Source: Maea johnstoni (taxonomy: Eukaryota > Annelida > Polychaeta > Spionida > Magelonidae). From it: a stretch of 64,000 nt of DNA. The stretch lies in contig OZ012700.1 in NCBI GenBank assembly GCA_963942565.1, positions 669,157 through 733,156 of the forward strand, given 5' to 3'. Made by a program: the position numbers and the translations under genes. The stretch's first letter is position 1. Every line of letters begins with the position of its first letter. Of the stretch, positions 11,350 to 24,046 are shown piece by piece. Under the pieces are notes generated by a model, which did no database searches, was not told where the DNA came from, and worked only from the letters and a program-made list of their open reading frames with translations.

Positions 11350-12893
11350 AAAGAAACATATTCAATCTCAATCTCATTAAATGTATGTTGTCAAAAGTTA
11401 GATTGTATATATACAAACACAAGTCTCAACAGTATGGATTGATTTCCTTTGTTAACAAAGTATGGTAACAATTTTGTAACTCTATATTAGGTACCAGCTG
11501 TTTTTGGTAGCAGGATCATTTCTAAAGCATTCTATAAGGATTTTCCAATCGTTATCAAAGTTAGATAACATATTTCTTAGGTTTTTAGAATATGTAAGTT
11601 TTTTAAGATTAATCTTTTGACATCTTGTAAATAAATTTTGTCAACTTTCTTTCTTTTTTGATATATCACATCTTTGATACTGATAATAATATTAATGTGT
11701 TTGAAGTGGTTATTGTATTTTTCACCGAATATTTTCTCGGTGTCAGAGATTTTAAAATGTGGATAATGTAAGCTTTTAACCCAATTTTCAGTTTCTTGCC
11801 ATAAATGTATAGCATTTGGACACTCCATATAAACATGCACAATAGTTTCCAACTCATTGCAAAAAAGACAGTTTGGTGTTGTTGAAATACCCATTTTGTG
11901 CAATAATTTGTTATGTACTATTCTCCTAAGTAACAATTTGTACTGAATAAAATGTTGATATACCGAGGTAAAGTATCTCTTTGCGTTTTTGAAAGAATAG
12001 TGTTATAGTGTCCAATCTTATTTCTTCATTTATCTTTTCTGACCATTTGTCATGTAATTCCGTTAAAATATTCAAACCTGTATTTTGTGAGTTAAAATAG
12101 GTATTTTTGTTACCCTTACCACCAGCCTCAATAATATATAGTGTAAAAGGAAGTCTTGGTCTAATATAATCGTTTTGTGAAATCTGATTATTGCCGAAGA
12201 TAGGCTTTATTCTTTTTCTTAGTCTATTGTACTTTAAGAAGTCACAATTCAATTGTAAATTGTTTTTTATATATTCAATTGTGAATATATGACCTTCTGC
12301 ATCTATTATATCTCCAATAGTCAAAATACCTTTGTCCACCCAACTTTGTATTTTCTCAGAAATAATTTTTGTATTGTATCTCAGTGGCATTGCACGTAAA
12401 TGCTCCAAACTTCTAACAGTCACATTCGTATACACAGAATAAACAGATTGTACAACGTCATTCCAAAACTTATTACCGATTGTCTGTTTTTTTCTGTAAG
12501 AAAATGTCACCATAGTTATAGATCATTTTCAACCCATAAAATAATGGAGTTGCTGCCCATTCATTTTTTGATTTATAGAATTTTTTATCCATGAGGCTTT
12601 CATAATCTTGTCAATCTTTCTGATATCAGGAAATTGCAAACCTCCATTCACAGTTAAATTTTCTACGGTAAAAAGTTTAAATTTTGGGGGTTTACCATTC
12701 CATAGAATGAATGAAGACATTTTCAATTTTTTTAAAAGATTCTTCACTTGGTCTAGGTAGGGACAGTAGGATGTGAACAATTTTAGAGATCATTAAGGTT
12801 TTAATGATTGTAATTTTTTTCGATTAAAGTTAGATTTCTACTTCTCCAAACAGAACGTAGTTTTTCCATTTGTTTGTCACATTTTTTGGCAGG
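11350..12893 (-). pseudogene. 5'-truncated LINE (Tx1/L1-like) ORF2 C-terminal half
   Basis: Read on the minus strand, homology begins near 12893 with KCDKQMEKLRSVWRSRNLTL, the region after RT in Tx1/L1 ORF2, and continues through FILWNGKPPKFKLF and NGGLQFPDIRKI (12780-12529), a charged middle segment (12513-11926) and the C-terminal knuckle CLFCNELETIVHVYMEC (11936-11577). At least three frame changes separate these pieces, and no endonuclease or RT is present. About 230 bp beyond 11577 is likely 3' UTR. The 5' truncation is the usual outcome of incomplete target-primed reverse transcription. The sequence differs clearly from the LINE at 378-6837, so it is a second lineage of the same broad group. 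Confidence 0.8.
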
Positions 12894-14571
12894 TTATGTC
12901 AAACTACTCACTCAACAGTCAAAGTCCAGTGGCAAAGGAGTTGTTCAGAATGCCTTCATTTGTCATCTATTGAGAGCAAACTTGCCCAGCAGCAACATCA
13001 TTATCTAAATGAAATCATCATCCAACTTCTCTTTCATGTTTAAAGATGGAATAAATTAATCTGGTGTTAACAAAGCAAACTCATTAAAAAAACTGATTTA
13101 TCAATGCATTTTCATTTTTAAAGTATTTAATACCAGGCAAAAATGAACATATTCAAAGTGTAAATCAAAACCAAACAACCATTGAGGGTTTGGATCATAT
13201 GTATAATCTAACCTGTGCTAAAACTACTATAATAATTTGTAATACAATCATATTCTTCAAGAAAAAGATACATTATGAAGGAGCACATGTCGAACAGTGA
13301 GACTGACAGAAAGTGCTGACAGATATAAGGTACACTTTATCTTCTAAAACAGGAAAATATGCCTTTATATCAAATTCCCTCATATGGTTATCTTATGCAA
13401 TATTCATTTCATGTACAAACCTCAACCTGACAAATATAGTGGATGTGATTATCATTGTTCTAGATTGATGTATTTAAGAGATTTATATGTAGACAACCAG
13501 CATCTATTTAACCCATTAATGCTCACACAAAACAGCCATGAAATTAGGACAAAGTCATTGGAGCGAAAGCGTAATTGGAAAAATATTTGAAGGAGAAATG
13601 CTGATTAAAACACTACTGACAGCTCTCCAGTAAATATTTTAGAATCATCTTCAATTTTAAAGGTTTACCAAAAGAAGATCAGATCCTTGCTAAAATCTCC
13701 AAAGGAACATATTTGGGTTAAGGGTTGAAGTATTTGACTTTTCAGCCATTTCACCATTAACCCATTCATCCCTGCAGCATTCCCTTTAGGGAGGCGCTAC
13801 TTGGTGACTCTAGATAAACATGATATATGACCAAACCAACACAATTCCTTCAATTTATTTCATAAATTTATGCTGATTTCCCAGGATATCCGAATCAAAT
13901 CATCCAGAAGAGAATATTAGAATTACATTGAGGCATTTATGGATTAAATGCTGAGAAAACCAAAGGAAGTAGGATAACTCTCATTCTATGCACCATGATT
14001 GAAAATCAACATTTTGATCTAAACGTAAAAAGGTTTTACAACTTATGTATTAGCCCATCACATTCTTGTAGCAGTCAAAGGCGTCCTGGCAAACCTGATG
14101 ATATTGAAAGAACAGTTTGGAAAAGTTGTGTGCAAATGTTATCTGGGGTTCGTTTGTTATGCACCAGTTGAGAGATTTTGTGTCATCAAATAATACAGGA
14201 CAGAACATGCTGATGAGGTCAGAGGCAAAAAAGCTGATAACTGATTGAAACTCTGACACATGGGTCTCATCTGAGAGTGCCCAGTTGGAGTCACTTTTTG
14301 CTAATTTAAGCTAACACTGAGCAAAGCAAATGGGTTTGTAAGTTTCAACTGTGTGCCTGTAAGAACAGGTTTGTTTTCTATTGGTGTTCAGGTCAAGCAA
14401 ACAGCTGGAGTCATTAATTAAATACCAATATGATAGGTTTTAGATGGCTTTGCGTCCATGTGCGACGAAAATAACCTCAGCATTGGAAGGATTAACTGGT
14501 GACAGGTGACCAGAAACTAGATTACTTTAGCCATAGCAAACACAGTCACAAAAGCTGTAACTGGTTTCAAC
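12894..14571. other. Stretch without recognisable gene, 3' flank of a zinc-finger gene
   Basis: AT-rich sequence with no convincing ORF, TIR or tandem repeat. The part next to 14571 probably includes the 3' UTR of the minus-strand zinc-finger gene; no clear AATAAA signal was identified on that strand. Confidence 0.5.
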
Positions 14572-15723
14572 TTAAAATTCAAGATTTTCCTGTTTAATGA
14601 CCTGGCTATCAGTATTATCATTTCTCTCTTGTTTTATAGGAACACACTGTCTTTTCATAACAACCCACTGCTGTGGTTCCACTGACTCTGGACCTTTAGT
14701 GTGAGGGGTCTGCTCTGAGTGTGACTTCATATGCTGTTGTAGGTATGAGGTTGTGGTAAATGTCTCACCACATACCAAACATTGCAACGGCCTTTCTTCA
14801 GTGTGAGTTCTCTTATGTGATATCAGAGATGCAGACTTGGAAAATATTTTTTCACATATCTCATACTGAAGTGGCCTTTTGCTTGTGTGAATTCTTTTAT
14901 GTGTACTCAGATTTGAAGAATGGGAGAATGCTTTATCACATATTTCACACTGGAATGGTCTTTCTCCTGTGTGAATTATTTTATGTGTACTCAGATTTGA
15001 AGAAAGAGAGAATGTTTTATCACATATCTCACACTGGAATGGTCTTTCTCCTGTATGAATTCTTTCATGCTTTTTCAAATGTGAATGCTGAGTGAACCTT
15101 TTATCACATAGCTCACACTGGAATGGTCTTTCTCCTGTGTGGATTCTTTTATGCTGTATCAGATTTGAAGACCTGGAGAATGTTTTATCACATAACTCAC
15201 ACCGGAATGTTCTATCTCCTGTGTGAATTATCTTATGTTGCATCAGATTTGAGGATGAGGAGAATGCTTTATCACATATCTCACACTGAAATGGTCTTTC
15301 TCCCGTGTGAATTCTTTTATGTTTACTCAGACGTGAAGAATGAAAGAATATTTTATCACATATCTCACACTGGAATGGTCTTTCTCCTGTATGAATTCTT
15401 TTATGTTGTGTCAGTTGTGAAGACCTTGAGAATGCTTTATCACATATCTCACACTGGAATGGTCTTTCTCCTGTGTGAATTCTCTGATGTTGTATCAGAT
15501 CTGAAGACCGGGAGAATGATTTATCACATATCTCACAATGGAATGGTCTTTCTCCTGTGTGAATTATGTTATGTCGTATCAAACTAGAGGAGTGAGGGAA
15601 TGTTTTACCACATATGTCACAGTGGAATGGTCTTTCCCCTGTGTGAGTTCTTTTATGCTGTACCAGATTTGAAGATGTGGAGAATGCTTTGTCACATATC
15701 TCACACTGGAATGCTCCTTCCAT
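14572..15723 (-). CDS. C2H2 zinc-finger protein, 12 fingers
   Basis: A 383-residue ORF of head-to-tail Kruppel-type C2H2 fingers (C-x2-C-x12-H-x3-H) joined by TGERPF linkers, expected to bind DNA in the nucleus. Eleven fingers have all four ligands; the eleventh reads LQYEIC, with Tyr for the first Cys. The last finger (CLVCGETFTTTSYLQQH) is followed by a tail with ESVEPQQWVV, VPIKQE and VIKQEN that recurs in all zinc-finger loci of this window; VPIKQE and VIKQEN fit the SUMO consensus psi-K-x-E. The ATG lies right at the first finger, preceded by QT as in the 15-finger gene. An in-frame TGA lies 60 bp upstream, so this is likely the last coding exon with a spliced 5' leader (acceptor at 15905-15906). 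No KRAB, BTB, ZAD or SCAN domain is visible. Confidence 0.85.
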   Translation of the reverse strand: MEGAFQCEICDKAFSTSSNLVQHKRTHTGERPFHCDICGKTFPHSSSLIRHNIIHTGERPFHCEICDKSFSRSSDLIQHQRIHTGERPFQCEICDKAFSRSSQLTQHKRIHTGERPFQCEICDKIFFHSSRLSKHKRIHTGERPFQCEICDKAFSSSSNLMQHKIIHTGDRTFRCELCDKTFSRSSNLIQHKRIHTGERPFQCELCDKRFTQHSHLKKHERIHTGERPFQCEICDKTFSLSSNLSTHKIIHTGERPFQCEICDKAFSHSSNLSTHKRIHTSKRPLQYEICEKIFSKSASLISHKRTHTEERPLQCLVCGETFTTTSYLQQHMKSHSEQTPHTKGPESVEPQQWVVMKRQCVPIKQERNDNTDSQVIKQENLEF

Positions 15724-15904
15724 AGTCTGTGTTCTTTTTCCTAGTGATACATGGGAGTTGTGTCAAACTGGTCTCATTCGGCTGTGGTTGTTCTTGGGAA
15801 GCAAAGTGTTCTATTTCTAGGATAGCTGCAATCCTCTAGAAATATCAGAAAAATGGTTCACCTCAACTTCAGGTTCTCAAGTGCCAGTTCCCTTGGTTCT
15901 ATGC

Positions 15905-15906
15905 CT
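15905..15906 (-). other. Predicted splice acceptor upstream of the 12-finger gene
   Basis: On the minus strand TATTGTCTTCTTTCCAG precedes exon sequence GCATAGAACCAAGGGAACTG. The exon start resembles the one at 47227 next to the 32-finger gene (IEPRELALENLK against LELRNLVLKNLK), which supports a shared exon boundary in this family. Confidence 0.5.
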
Positions 15907-16624
15907 GGAAAGAAGACAATATAGAGTGATTATAGTGTTCACAGTGCCTCAGTTATAGTGTTTACAATAAAAAGGTGACTAAGTAAAGATATCATATTAT
16001 TTCCAAAATCTCACAGTGCTTTATTTTTCAACATATCTACTGAAAACATCTTTTTGGAAATGCTGTGAATATAGGGTTTAAAAAGAAAAGGTGGTTTAAT
16101 ATAGACATGCTTTTCTAAAATGCTTTAGGTCTTTTATATCTACTGCATACATTTTTGGAAATGAATTACTTGTAAGGAAACACTGATGACTACAATCAGT
16201 TGAATATTGACACCAAGGCCTAAGCCATCTCAGTGTCAGAGTATCACTAAAATCTTCATGTTTCGGCCAGGAAAATGTATTCATGGGTCAGGCATGTGTT
16301 AGAAACCACTGGAAATACTGTGCTGTAGGTACTAAAATCCTCATAGCCCCACTAAATAATGAACAAAAAAGAGGTGTTGTATTCTACAATAAACTTTGCC
16401 TACAATGTTTCATTCATTGCTTTAGCTTTTGAAAGGAATATCATATAGGAAATTCAGGAGGTATTATGAGACTACATATTGGCCTAACTTCAAAAAATAT
16501 CATATGTAAATATTAGTATCTGAATAAATAAATAAATAAATGTGAATTATTACAATAGCAAGTCAAACTGAGACAGCCAGGAAAGTTGAAACTTCCTTGT
16601 TCTTTTTTCTTAAACTTTTCTCTG

Positions 16625-16760
16625 GAACTTCTTTATTTGGTCAAATTTGGTCTTCTTTATTTGGTCATATTTGGTCTTCCTTGTTTAGCCATGATTGGTC
16701 CTCTTTACTTGGTCAGATTTAGTTGTCTTTATTTGGTCGAATTTGGTTGTTCTTTTGTTC
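16625..16760. repeat. Tandem repeat of about 22 bp (TTTATTTGGTCAAATTTGGTC)
   Basis: About six imperfect units containing ATTTGGTC, with drift between copies. The hydrophobic ORF read across it is a repeat artefact. Confidence 0.7.
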
Positions 16761-16809
16761 TTTTTGGAAACCAAACCGACCAACTACAAACATAGTAAAT
16801 CAAAGTAGA

Positions 16810-16935
16810 CCGTTGTCTTCGCCAGCAGGGCGTCTGGACGTCATATGGACACCCAAACCCCCCAATCTTAACCCTCGGTAATGTTTTGTGAGTGATTATC
16901 AAAATGTCAATTTCAAGCATTTAATTAAGGTCTTT
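16810..16935. mobile_element. Fragment of hAT-like family A
   Basis: Contains GCCAGCAGGGCGTCTGG followed by a ...GGACACCCAAA... stretch and TCAATTTCAAGCATTTAATT, matching the left half of the complete copy at 55407-55718. Both ends are eroded. Confidence 0.65.
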
Positions 16936-17200
16936 CCACCTCCATGTAGTCATTGGCAGCTAAATCTGGATGGGCAGATCTTTGGACACCGGACACAGAC
17001 AGTTTCTGTGCTCGAGGACTGACACTCCCAGGATATACTAGCATAGTCCCCTCTAGATCTATTTCTTTAGATAACAAAATTCAGTGCAGGCAGGGAGATA
17101 AGTCTGATTTACATAACCATTCCCATCATGAAAATATTCCATGGCTTTGCTGTAACAAACCATGTGTTTGCATGTGACATATATACACATTATATTACTA

Positions 17201-17315
17201 GTTATCAACTGTTTTGGAGTATGACACAATACTCCAAATTGTATCTGCACCCCTGGTGATACAGCCCTCTGATTGTGAGATATAACTTGTATCATACTCC
17301 AAAACAGTTGATAAC
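17201..17315. mobile_element. Tiny MITE-like inverted repeat, 115 bp
   Basis: GTTATCAACTGTTTTGGAGT at the left end is repeated in perfect inverse at the right end (about 24-25 bp arms). No clear TSD is visible, so the superfamily is undetermined. Confidence 0.65.
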
Positions 17316-17702
17316 AAATTTATCACAAGATTGCCCCCTCGACTTCTGCATAGGTAATAAAAATGAACAAACTTGAAAAGTTGTTTCCAGTAACAGATTT
17401 AATGTTTTGCTCAAATTGGTGATTGGTGATGCATCATGCACTAGTTAGGGTGCAGGGAGAATTGGGAATTGCATCATGGGCATAATCATCTGATGCAATG
17501 CTCAACTCTCCCTACATTAAAAAGCAGCGGGTAATATAAGAATACTTGGAGGTTATTATAGGATTCTGAGAGGTTAACATAAGATTCTGAAAAGTGAGTT
17601 GAAGGAAGTTCACAACTCAGCTTCATATCATGGGCCAATTGACCAATCAAAAGCCTAGAATTTTGCCAATCATGAGATAAATATCTACCTATCTATCTAT
17701 AT

Positions 17703-19675
17703 GTTGCAGCCCAACTTCCAATCCTGGCCCATCTTAAGATGGGCTTGGCCCAACTTATGATCGGAAGTTGGGTAGCCCATCTTAAGATGGGCTTGGCCCA
17801 ACTTACGATGACCCCCAACTTACGATCTTTAGATACCAGGATGTAGGTCATTTGAAGTTGGGCTGGCCCATCTTAAGATGGGCTTGGCCCAACTTCCGAT
17901 CTCTAGATACCAGGATGTAGGTCATTTGAAGTTGGGCTGGCCCATCTAAAGATGTGCTTGGCCCAACTTCCGATCATTATAGATACCAGGATGTAACCCT
18001 TCATGAATATTCATATGAATTTTTGCACTCTTATAAATATGGAATTTTCAACTCTTTCATAGGGCATCCACTTTAAATTACGAGATAATATTTGTCCAAG
18101 AAATGAATTGAAATGGGTAGCTAGAATAACCTGATTACTTAAAACATTATTGCTGATTGTAAGCAGAAAAACGAAATAAAAGAATCATGATTTTACAACA
18201 AATTAAAGAGTCATATATATGGAATTCTAAGCTTTTTCAGATTTAATGTAATTCAAAGTTAATTCAATTAGATAATTTGCACAATACTACCTTTGTTATT
18301 TATGGGTTGTGTGCTCTTACATTACATAAGCTAGATGATGAATCATTTACAATTTGAATGAAGGAATAGAAATGGCATTTTTCTAATGACTCAAAAAGGG
18401 AAAAGATTTTTTTTTCTTGTCTTTTAAGCTTTTTTATTAGTATTTTTAGGTATTCTTTAACCCCTTGCAAATTCTTGACATAATTATATAATCATGTGTG
18501 TGCCAAAATAAGTGTAAATGCATTAATTGAGGAGGTTCATGTGACTGGCAGGACAGTAGAAATAGACAAAAAACTTGTCAGAATTTACAAAAACATTGTG
18601 TCCTTTATCAAGATTCATCAGAGCAGGGCACTTATAGTATCTAGATGAGGTGAGGTAGCAAGAAATTAACATACATATTTCAAGTTGTAATTGATATGAG
18701 ATAAGGTGTATGCAGATTAAATTGGTACTTGTACCTAAACCACCCATATATTAAATTTTGGCAGATCCAAATTTAGTAAGATTTAGACATTATGATCTTG
18801 GATTGGCCAACTTTATACTTTGGATGAAGCAGTTGAGAAAGTTATCTTTTTGGTAGTCAATAGTAAAAGAGGGAAGAGAGAAATATTTATGTTTTAGTTT
18901 GAATTATTTTTTAAACCTGTTTTTAAAATATTGAAGAGCAATAAGTATATCAGAAAACTGGTTGTTGAACTTTTAAAATTGAGACCTTTATTAAGATGTG
19001 TCAGAAAGAAGCCCTTCATCCTGAATGTAGATAAAGAAAAGTAACATAGATGTACCATGGTACCTTAATTGGCTAATTATTATGAAATGTTTATACTTTT
19101 ACAGACATCTATTATAAATAATGTAATAGATACTTATATTTTGTTAGACAGGTAAAAAAATTGTAGGGCATTTAATTCATACTAGAAGCCAGAAAAGAAT
19201 GTAATCAATCAAGGATTGCAATTAACAGGTGCTGGAATCCAGCACAATAAGAAACATTACACATGTAAATTAATCTGTTGTGTTTGAATAATTATTTCTC
19301 TGTTTTGTTTTTCTAGTCTCTTTTTACAAAAGGAGAGGAGAGAATCTGTAACCAACTTATATTCAAATTTCAGCATAATCAGAAGTATTCAGTAGTGTTT
19401 AAGTAAAGATTTAACAATAAAATGCAAGTAATTTGTCTCATGAAATTCACATCTTATTCAATAAACAAATATTCCAACAAAGCTATAAACTTCTAGATGA
19501 ACACTTAATAAAAAATCATTGCCATCGGAAGTTGGGCTGGACTGCTGTATTATCTGGGTCATCGGAAGTTGGGTAGCCCATCTTAAGATGGGCCAGCAAA
19601 ATCCAGCCCAACTTCCGATCGGAAGTTGGGCTTGGCCCATCTTAAGATGGGCTGGATCGGAAGTTGGGCTGCAAC
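17703..19675. mobile_element. Non-autonomous TIR element with subterminal GCCCATCTTAAGATGGGC palindromes, 1973 bp
   Basis: The left end GTTGCAGCCCAACTTCCAAT and the right end, in reverse complement GTTGCAGCCCAACTTCCGAT, form TIRs. Inside each end lie repeats of the perfect 18-bp palindrome GCCCATCTTAAGATGGGC, linked by TTGGCCCAACTT and GATCGGAAGTTGGG: about 17730-17970 on the left and 19520-19660 on the right. The middle (18000-19500) is AT-rich and has no transposase. The element sits in a TATC/TA microsatellite, so the TSD cannot be read. The superfamily is unknown. Confidence 0.7.
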
Positions 19676-20052
<377 letters not shown>

Positions 20053-20072
20053 AGTGTGTATACATATATACA

Positions 20073-20600
20073 CAGTGGAACCTGTCAAATTGAACACCTG
20101 TGTACATTGAACACCTGCGTACATTGAACAATTTTTGATGTCCCTGCACACTCCCATTGAAAATCAATGGGAGGCTACCTGGATACATTAAACACCTGTC
20201 TACCTTGAACATTTAACACCAAATTTGATCCCGCAGGCCACATTTAAACTGTCTACTTTGAACATTCTGCACTGATTTTAAACTTTTCACTGAAAATGAG
20301 GTCAAATGAGATATATGACATTAATTGTTTTGTTAAGTGATATTTTCCAAATACTGAACATGTGAAGTTTTTAACTTAATGAAGAAAGTGAGGTAAAGGC
20401 ATAGTAGATTTTGCAATAAAATGATCATGTTTCTCTAATTACCCTTGATTTTGTTTCTATTTCACCCGACCTCCAAATACTCAGAACCTGGATACATTGA
20501 ACACCTGCGTACATTGAACCAGGAACTTTTTATTTATTTCAAATAAATAGTTCCTGATTGAACACATTTTCATTTCCCGTGAGTGTTCAATGTACATGTA
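20073..20600. mobile_element. Non-autonomous pogo-like (Tc1/mariner) element, about 0.53 kb
   Basis: The left end CAGTGGAACCTGTCAAATTG resembles pogo/Tigger termini. TACATTGAACACCTG is repeated in direct orientation near the left end and around 20490-20515, and in inverse at the right end (GTGTTCAATGTACA, about 20584-20597). An internal hairpin, AGGAACT...AGTTCCT, sits at 20520-20555. No transposase is present. Confidence 0.55.
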
Positions 20601-23340
20601 TATACAATTTAAATCCAGTCATCATAAAATACCATTTAGTATAGAATCTAGTCAGCCATGAAGGCTTATAGTGGGTAAAAGGTTTCTGACTCCTAAACAC
20701 TATTCCAAATTAAATCTAACATTGAGCCAGACAAGTTTACGTAAAATAGATTTCAGGACAATAATGGCTCAAAAACAACTAAACTACAATATTTTAAAAC
20801 AACTGTTATATACAAATTAGTTATCCAGTCTTCTTAATAGTGCTGAATGCTACCAACATTCCTAAAGGGTTTCACACAATGTGACACGTAGCTAAAAGCA
20901 ATTGAGTTTGCTACTGGATTTTGGGGGTGACATTGAATACCCTTCGGTTTTAAATTGAATATAAATTTGGGGGAAAACAAGATTCAGATCTTTCTGAATA
21001 TGAAATAGGAATATCTAATATGTTGTGATACTCAGAACACTGATTGTAATTCAAATCATTTATTCATTAAAATGTTAAAATGATGAAACCATGTTGAAAT
21101 TCACAAAACATTTAAGAGTTGACTGTGACACTGTGATAGCAGAGACTACCATAACTAAAGGGATACGCAACGTTCTGGCGCCCCGTATGGCTTACTATAG
21201 AGAGGCGAGCGGTCACGCCAGATCTCCAACCTCCGCGAGATTTCGCGCGGGATTTGAAACTGCCATGATACTGCTGTGAGTGTGATGGTGGTCTGTGATT
21301 ATAGCAGCAGTGCAATCACTGCATAATCAATGGATTTACCCTTTCCTGACATTTGTCACTTGCGGACATGAAGGTGAGTACCGTTTGAATACCTTAATCA
21401 ATTCAATACAAGTAAATATAATTGCAATTAACGAATGTTTGATGTAAGTGGACAGCTCGGAAGATCGCCTGATCTACATGTGACGGGTTGTAGAATGAAC
21501 TTCTGATTCTCCAAATTCGCTCCTCATTTGTACTTATTAAGCTCAGAAACCAACAACTCTTTGTTGGTATAAACCAGCAGATATGATAAAAAAGGAATCA
21601 ATCCAACCCGAGAGCGTATTTTAAGGTACTGTTTAAAAACATAAATTCATGTTTTGAACATTTTTCTGAGCCCATTCTAGTAACAATGCAATGGTATTGT
21701 TTGTTCAGCCATTTTGTTTTCTGAATGGTGTATTGATGGATAAAAGTATATTTTTTTATATTTCAAGTTCTCATTACCCTAAGGAATATAGCTCCAGAGA
21801 GAGACCTATGTTTCTTCTATTCATTAATTGTTGTATCTTTGTCCGACTTGACTAATTTGCTACTTTTAATAGGCCAAAAGATCTGACACTTGAAGGTGAC
21901 ATGTGCTATTGAGGGCTATTCAAAAGCCCTACCCCAAAAGGTAACTTACAGCAGTATAATCATATGACAAGGTGTATCTCCAGATTCTTGAGTGTAATTA
22001 GGTACAGATTCTGCATGTGTAAATACTATAAACACAACTCTAAGGGTGCTTTATTAATACTGCATACAGTTAATGTCTAAGGTTGAAAACCCTCTAAACC
22101 CTGTGATGTTGCCATTCATTGGATGGCTCTAGCTCAGTTCTCTGAGATGAGTTTCAATATGCCAGGGTTACAGTTAATCTGTTATGGTTTTTGCATCATT
22201 TCCTTTAAAAATGATCCTCCTCAAAAGGTAAAAGCACTTAGTAATGTTTGTATGTGGTTATTCATATCTTTGTATTGAAATAGGTAAATTAGCATTCTAG
22301 CCCTTTAATTCAAATAATTTGAATAAACATTAAACTCAACAGAGATGAAACATTTTTTTAAAAACTGAACAATAGATGTGGTATATTCCCTCTTTTGCCA
22401 TAGAATTTCTTTCAGTCTTGAGTGGGTAACATTGCCAGAGGGTGAGAGGTTTATTATCTACTCATAGCCCCTTTAAATCTTCCGACTTCCTTTATAGACA
22501 TTAATGAGAAACAAAAGAAGTGTGGCATGTGTTTATTGGGTTGATATCCTGTACTCATAGCTCGGGCTCCAGACAGGGATGTTCCTATTGATCAGAAGCC
22601 AGACCTAGGGATTGCAATCAGACGTGTATCCTGTATTGCCCCTGAGAGGTGCGGCTCTGACAGTAAAGGCAATCCACAGCAGTAGATTAAGAACATACAA
22701 TGAGGCAGGAAAGTACATGTATCAGGTTTTGTCACTGCATCCTGTCTGATGTTATGGACCTGTTTAACCATGGAATATACTTAAAGAGCTCTTCTACATT
22801 CCCCATACCAGAGAAAGTAATTAAACAACCCTGTGGTATACACAGGAAGTGGTGATAAGTAGAGCAGTGCCCATGCCCAGTTGAGCCAGGTTGAGCCCCT
22901 GGGAATGAGTGGGGTACAGATAAGAGCTCATTTGCATAACAATAGTGCTTGACTGGTGTAGGAGCTATTATTATCTGTCTCCTATCTCCTTAACCTATAT
23001 ATATCTCTGGTGATAGGAACATTTAATAATAATAAGTTCTAATAATCTTGTAGTTCAAATATCCATTGAAATGTTCTAAAACTCAGATCAGACCATGTCG
23101 AAATTTAAATAGTTAATGTTGTTCAGGTCTGTGGCCAGGTATGCCTATATCAGCCTATGGAGATTCATAGAATATTGTGTTGTTTATGGCACTGTGAGGT
23201 GCTGCCACCTAGCGGTATGAAAACTAATTAGGTTTATCTCTTTTCTTGACCTAGATTACAGATATTAGCGATGGATATAAGGAAATGCCGTCCACAAAAG
23301 CTGCTGTCCTCCAGAACTGGTTACCTATGATCCAGCAATG
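20601..23340. other. Stretch without confirmed gene
   Basis: No ORF with recognisable domains. A GC-rich island at about 21165-21320 is followed by a consensus donor (AAG, then GTGAGT at 21374), and a pyrimidine-rich acceptor-like site ends near 23254; these could belong to untranslated exons of an unseen host gene. No TIR pair or tandem repeat was found. Confidence 0.4.
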
Positions 23341-23455
23341 CTTATATCCTTATAATTAAATATTGCATACCAAAAAGCGCTCGTTTTTACCTGAAATAGT
23401 GCAAGTAGAAGCCGACTACACTTCTTCGTCTCCCGCCATCTTGAATCTGTACTTT
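23341..23455. repeat. R1 repeat, third copy, left part
   Basis: Matches 62125-62232, including TTTTTACCTGAAATAGTGCA and TCTCCCGCCATCTTGAATCT. It is cut at 23455 by the LTR retrotransposon and resumes at 36942. Confidence 0.85.
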
Positions 23456-24027
23456 TGTAACGGGGGAGCCCGGGCGGCGGGAGAACCCTGTTGCTGAGGG
23501 TGGAGAGGTGGGACAGCGGTTGGCCTTGGGAGGGAAGATAGAGTGGGGGGAGAAGTGGAGTAGGGCACTGGTTGGTGATGACGACTTCCTGCAGAGGGTC
23601 ATGTGACAGACGGGTTGGGAGAATTGAAGAAGAAGGTCACGTCGCGAATGGTGTCAAGAATTGGAGAAGAACTTCCATTGAATTTGTGAGGGCAGCCGCT
23701 GGAACAAATCCCATCCCTGACGACGAGAAGTCCCAGAGGTTGGGCAACGACCCGAGAGAGTGCTGAGCCAGAAGAGCGGGAACAAAAGGTGAGTTTATTG
23801 TTCTTTCAGGATTGTATTGTATTCTATTTCAGCAACTGTGAATAGCCTAAAAGTGGGGTAGTTAGGTGTAGGGGGATTGGGAGGGGAGCACATGGCCGCC
23901 GCGGGGAGATGAATGGTGGGGGTGTTGTTGTTTGCATATATGATTACTGGCCTTAACCAGCTGGTGATGTATAAATAACTCTAACAGGCACTGCACGTCA
24001 CGGCCTAGGGTTAAGTGTCCTGCCACA
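23456..24027 (+). repeat. 5' LTR of the Ty3/gypsy element
   Basis: 572 bp, starts TGTAACGGGGGAGCCCGGGC and ends CCTGCCACA. It contains a donor-like AAAAG/GTGAGT in its middle. Its partner is at 36366-36937. Confidence 0.95.
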
Positions 24028-24028
24028 G

Positions 24029-24046
24029 TGGTGTCCGCGACCAGCG
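24029..24046 (+). other. Primer-binding site of the Ty3/gypsy element
   Basis: TGGTGTCCGCGACCAGCG starts one base after the 5' LTR, as a PBS complementary to the 3' end of a tRNA (TGG pairs with CCA) should. The tRNA species is not assigned. Confidence 0.65.

Larger units (their letters stand above)
15907..17200. other. Probable intron or upstream region; no gene seen
   Basis: Mostly unique AT-rich sequence containing a short AATA run (16525-16540), a small tandem repeat (16625-16760) and a transposon fragment (16810-16935). No conserved ORF. Confidence 0.5.

Noticed and set aside
14760-15587. Plus-strand ORFs antisense to the zinc-finger genes (also 44273-46629 and 53076-53999)
   Set aside because: The 84-bp finger period keeps the opposite frame open; the peptides simply mirror the finger repeat and have no domain.
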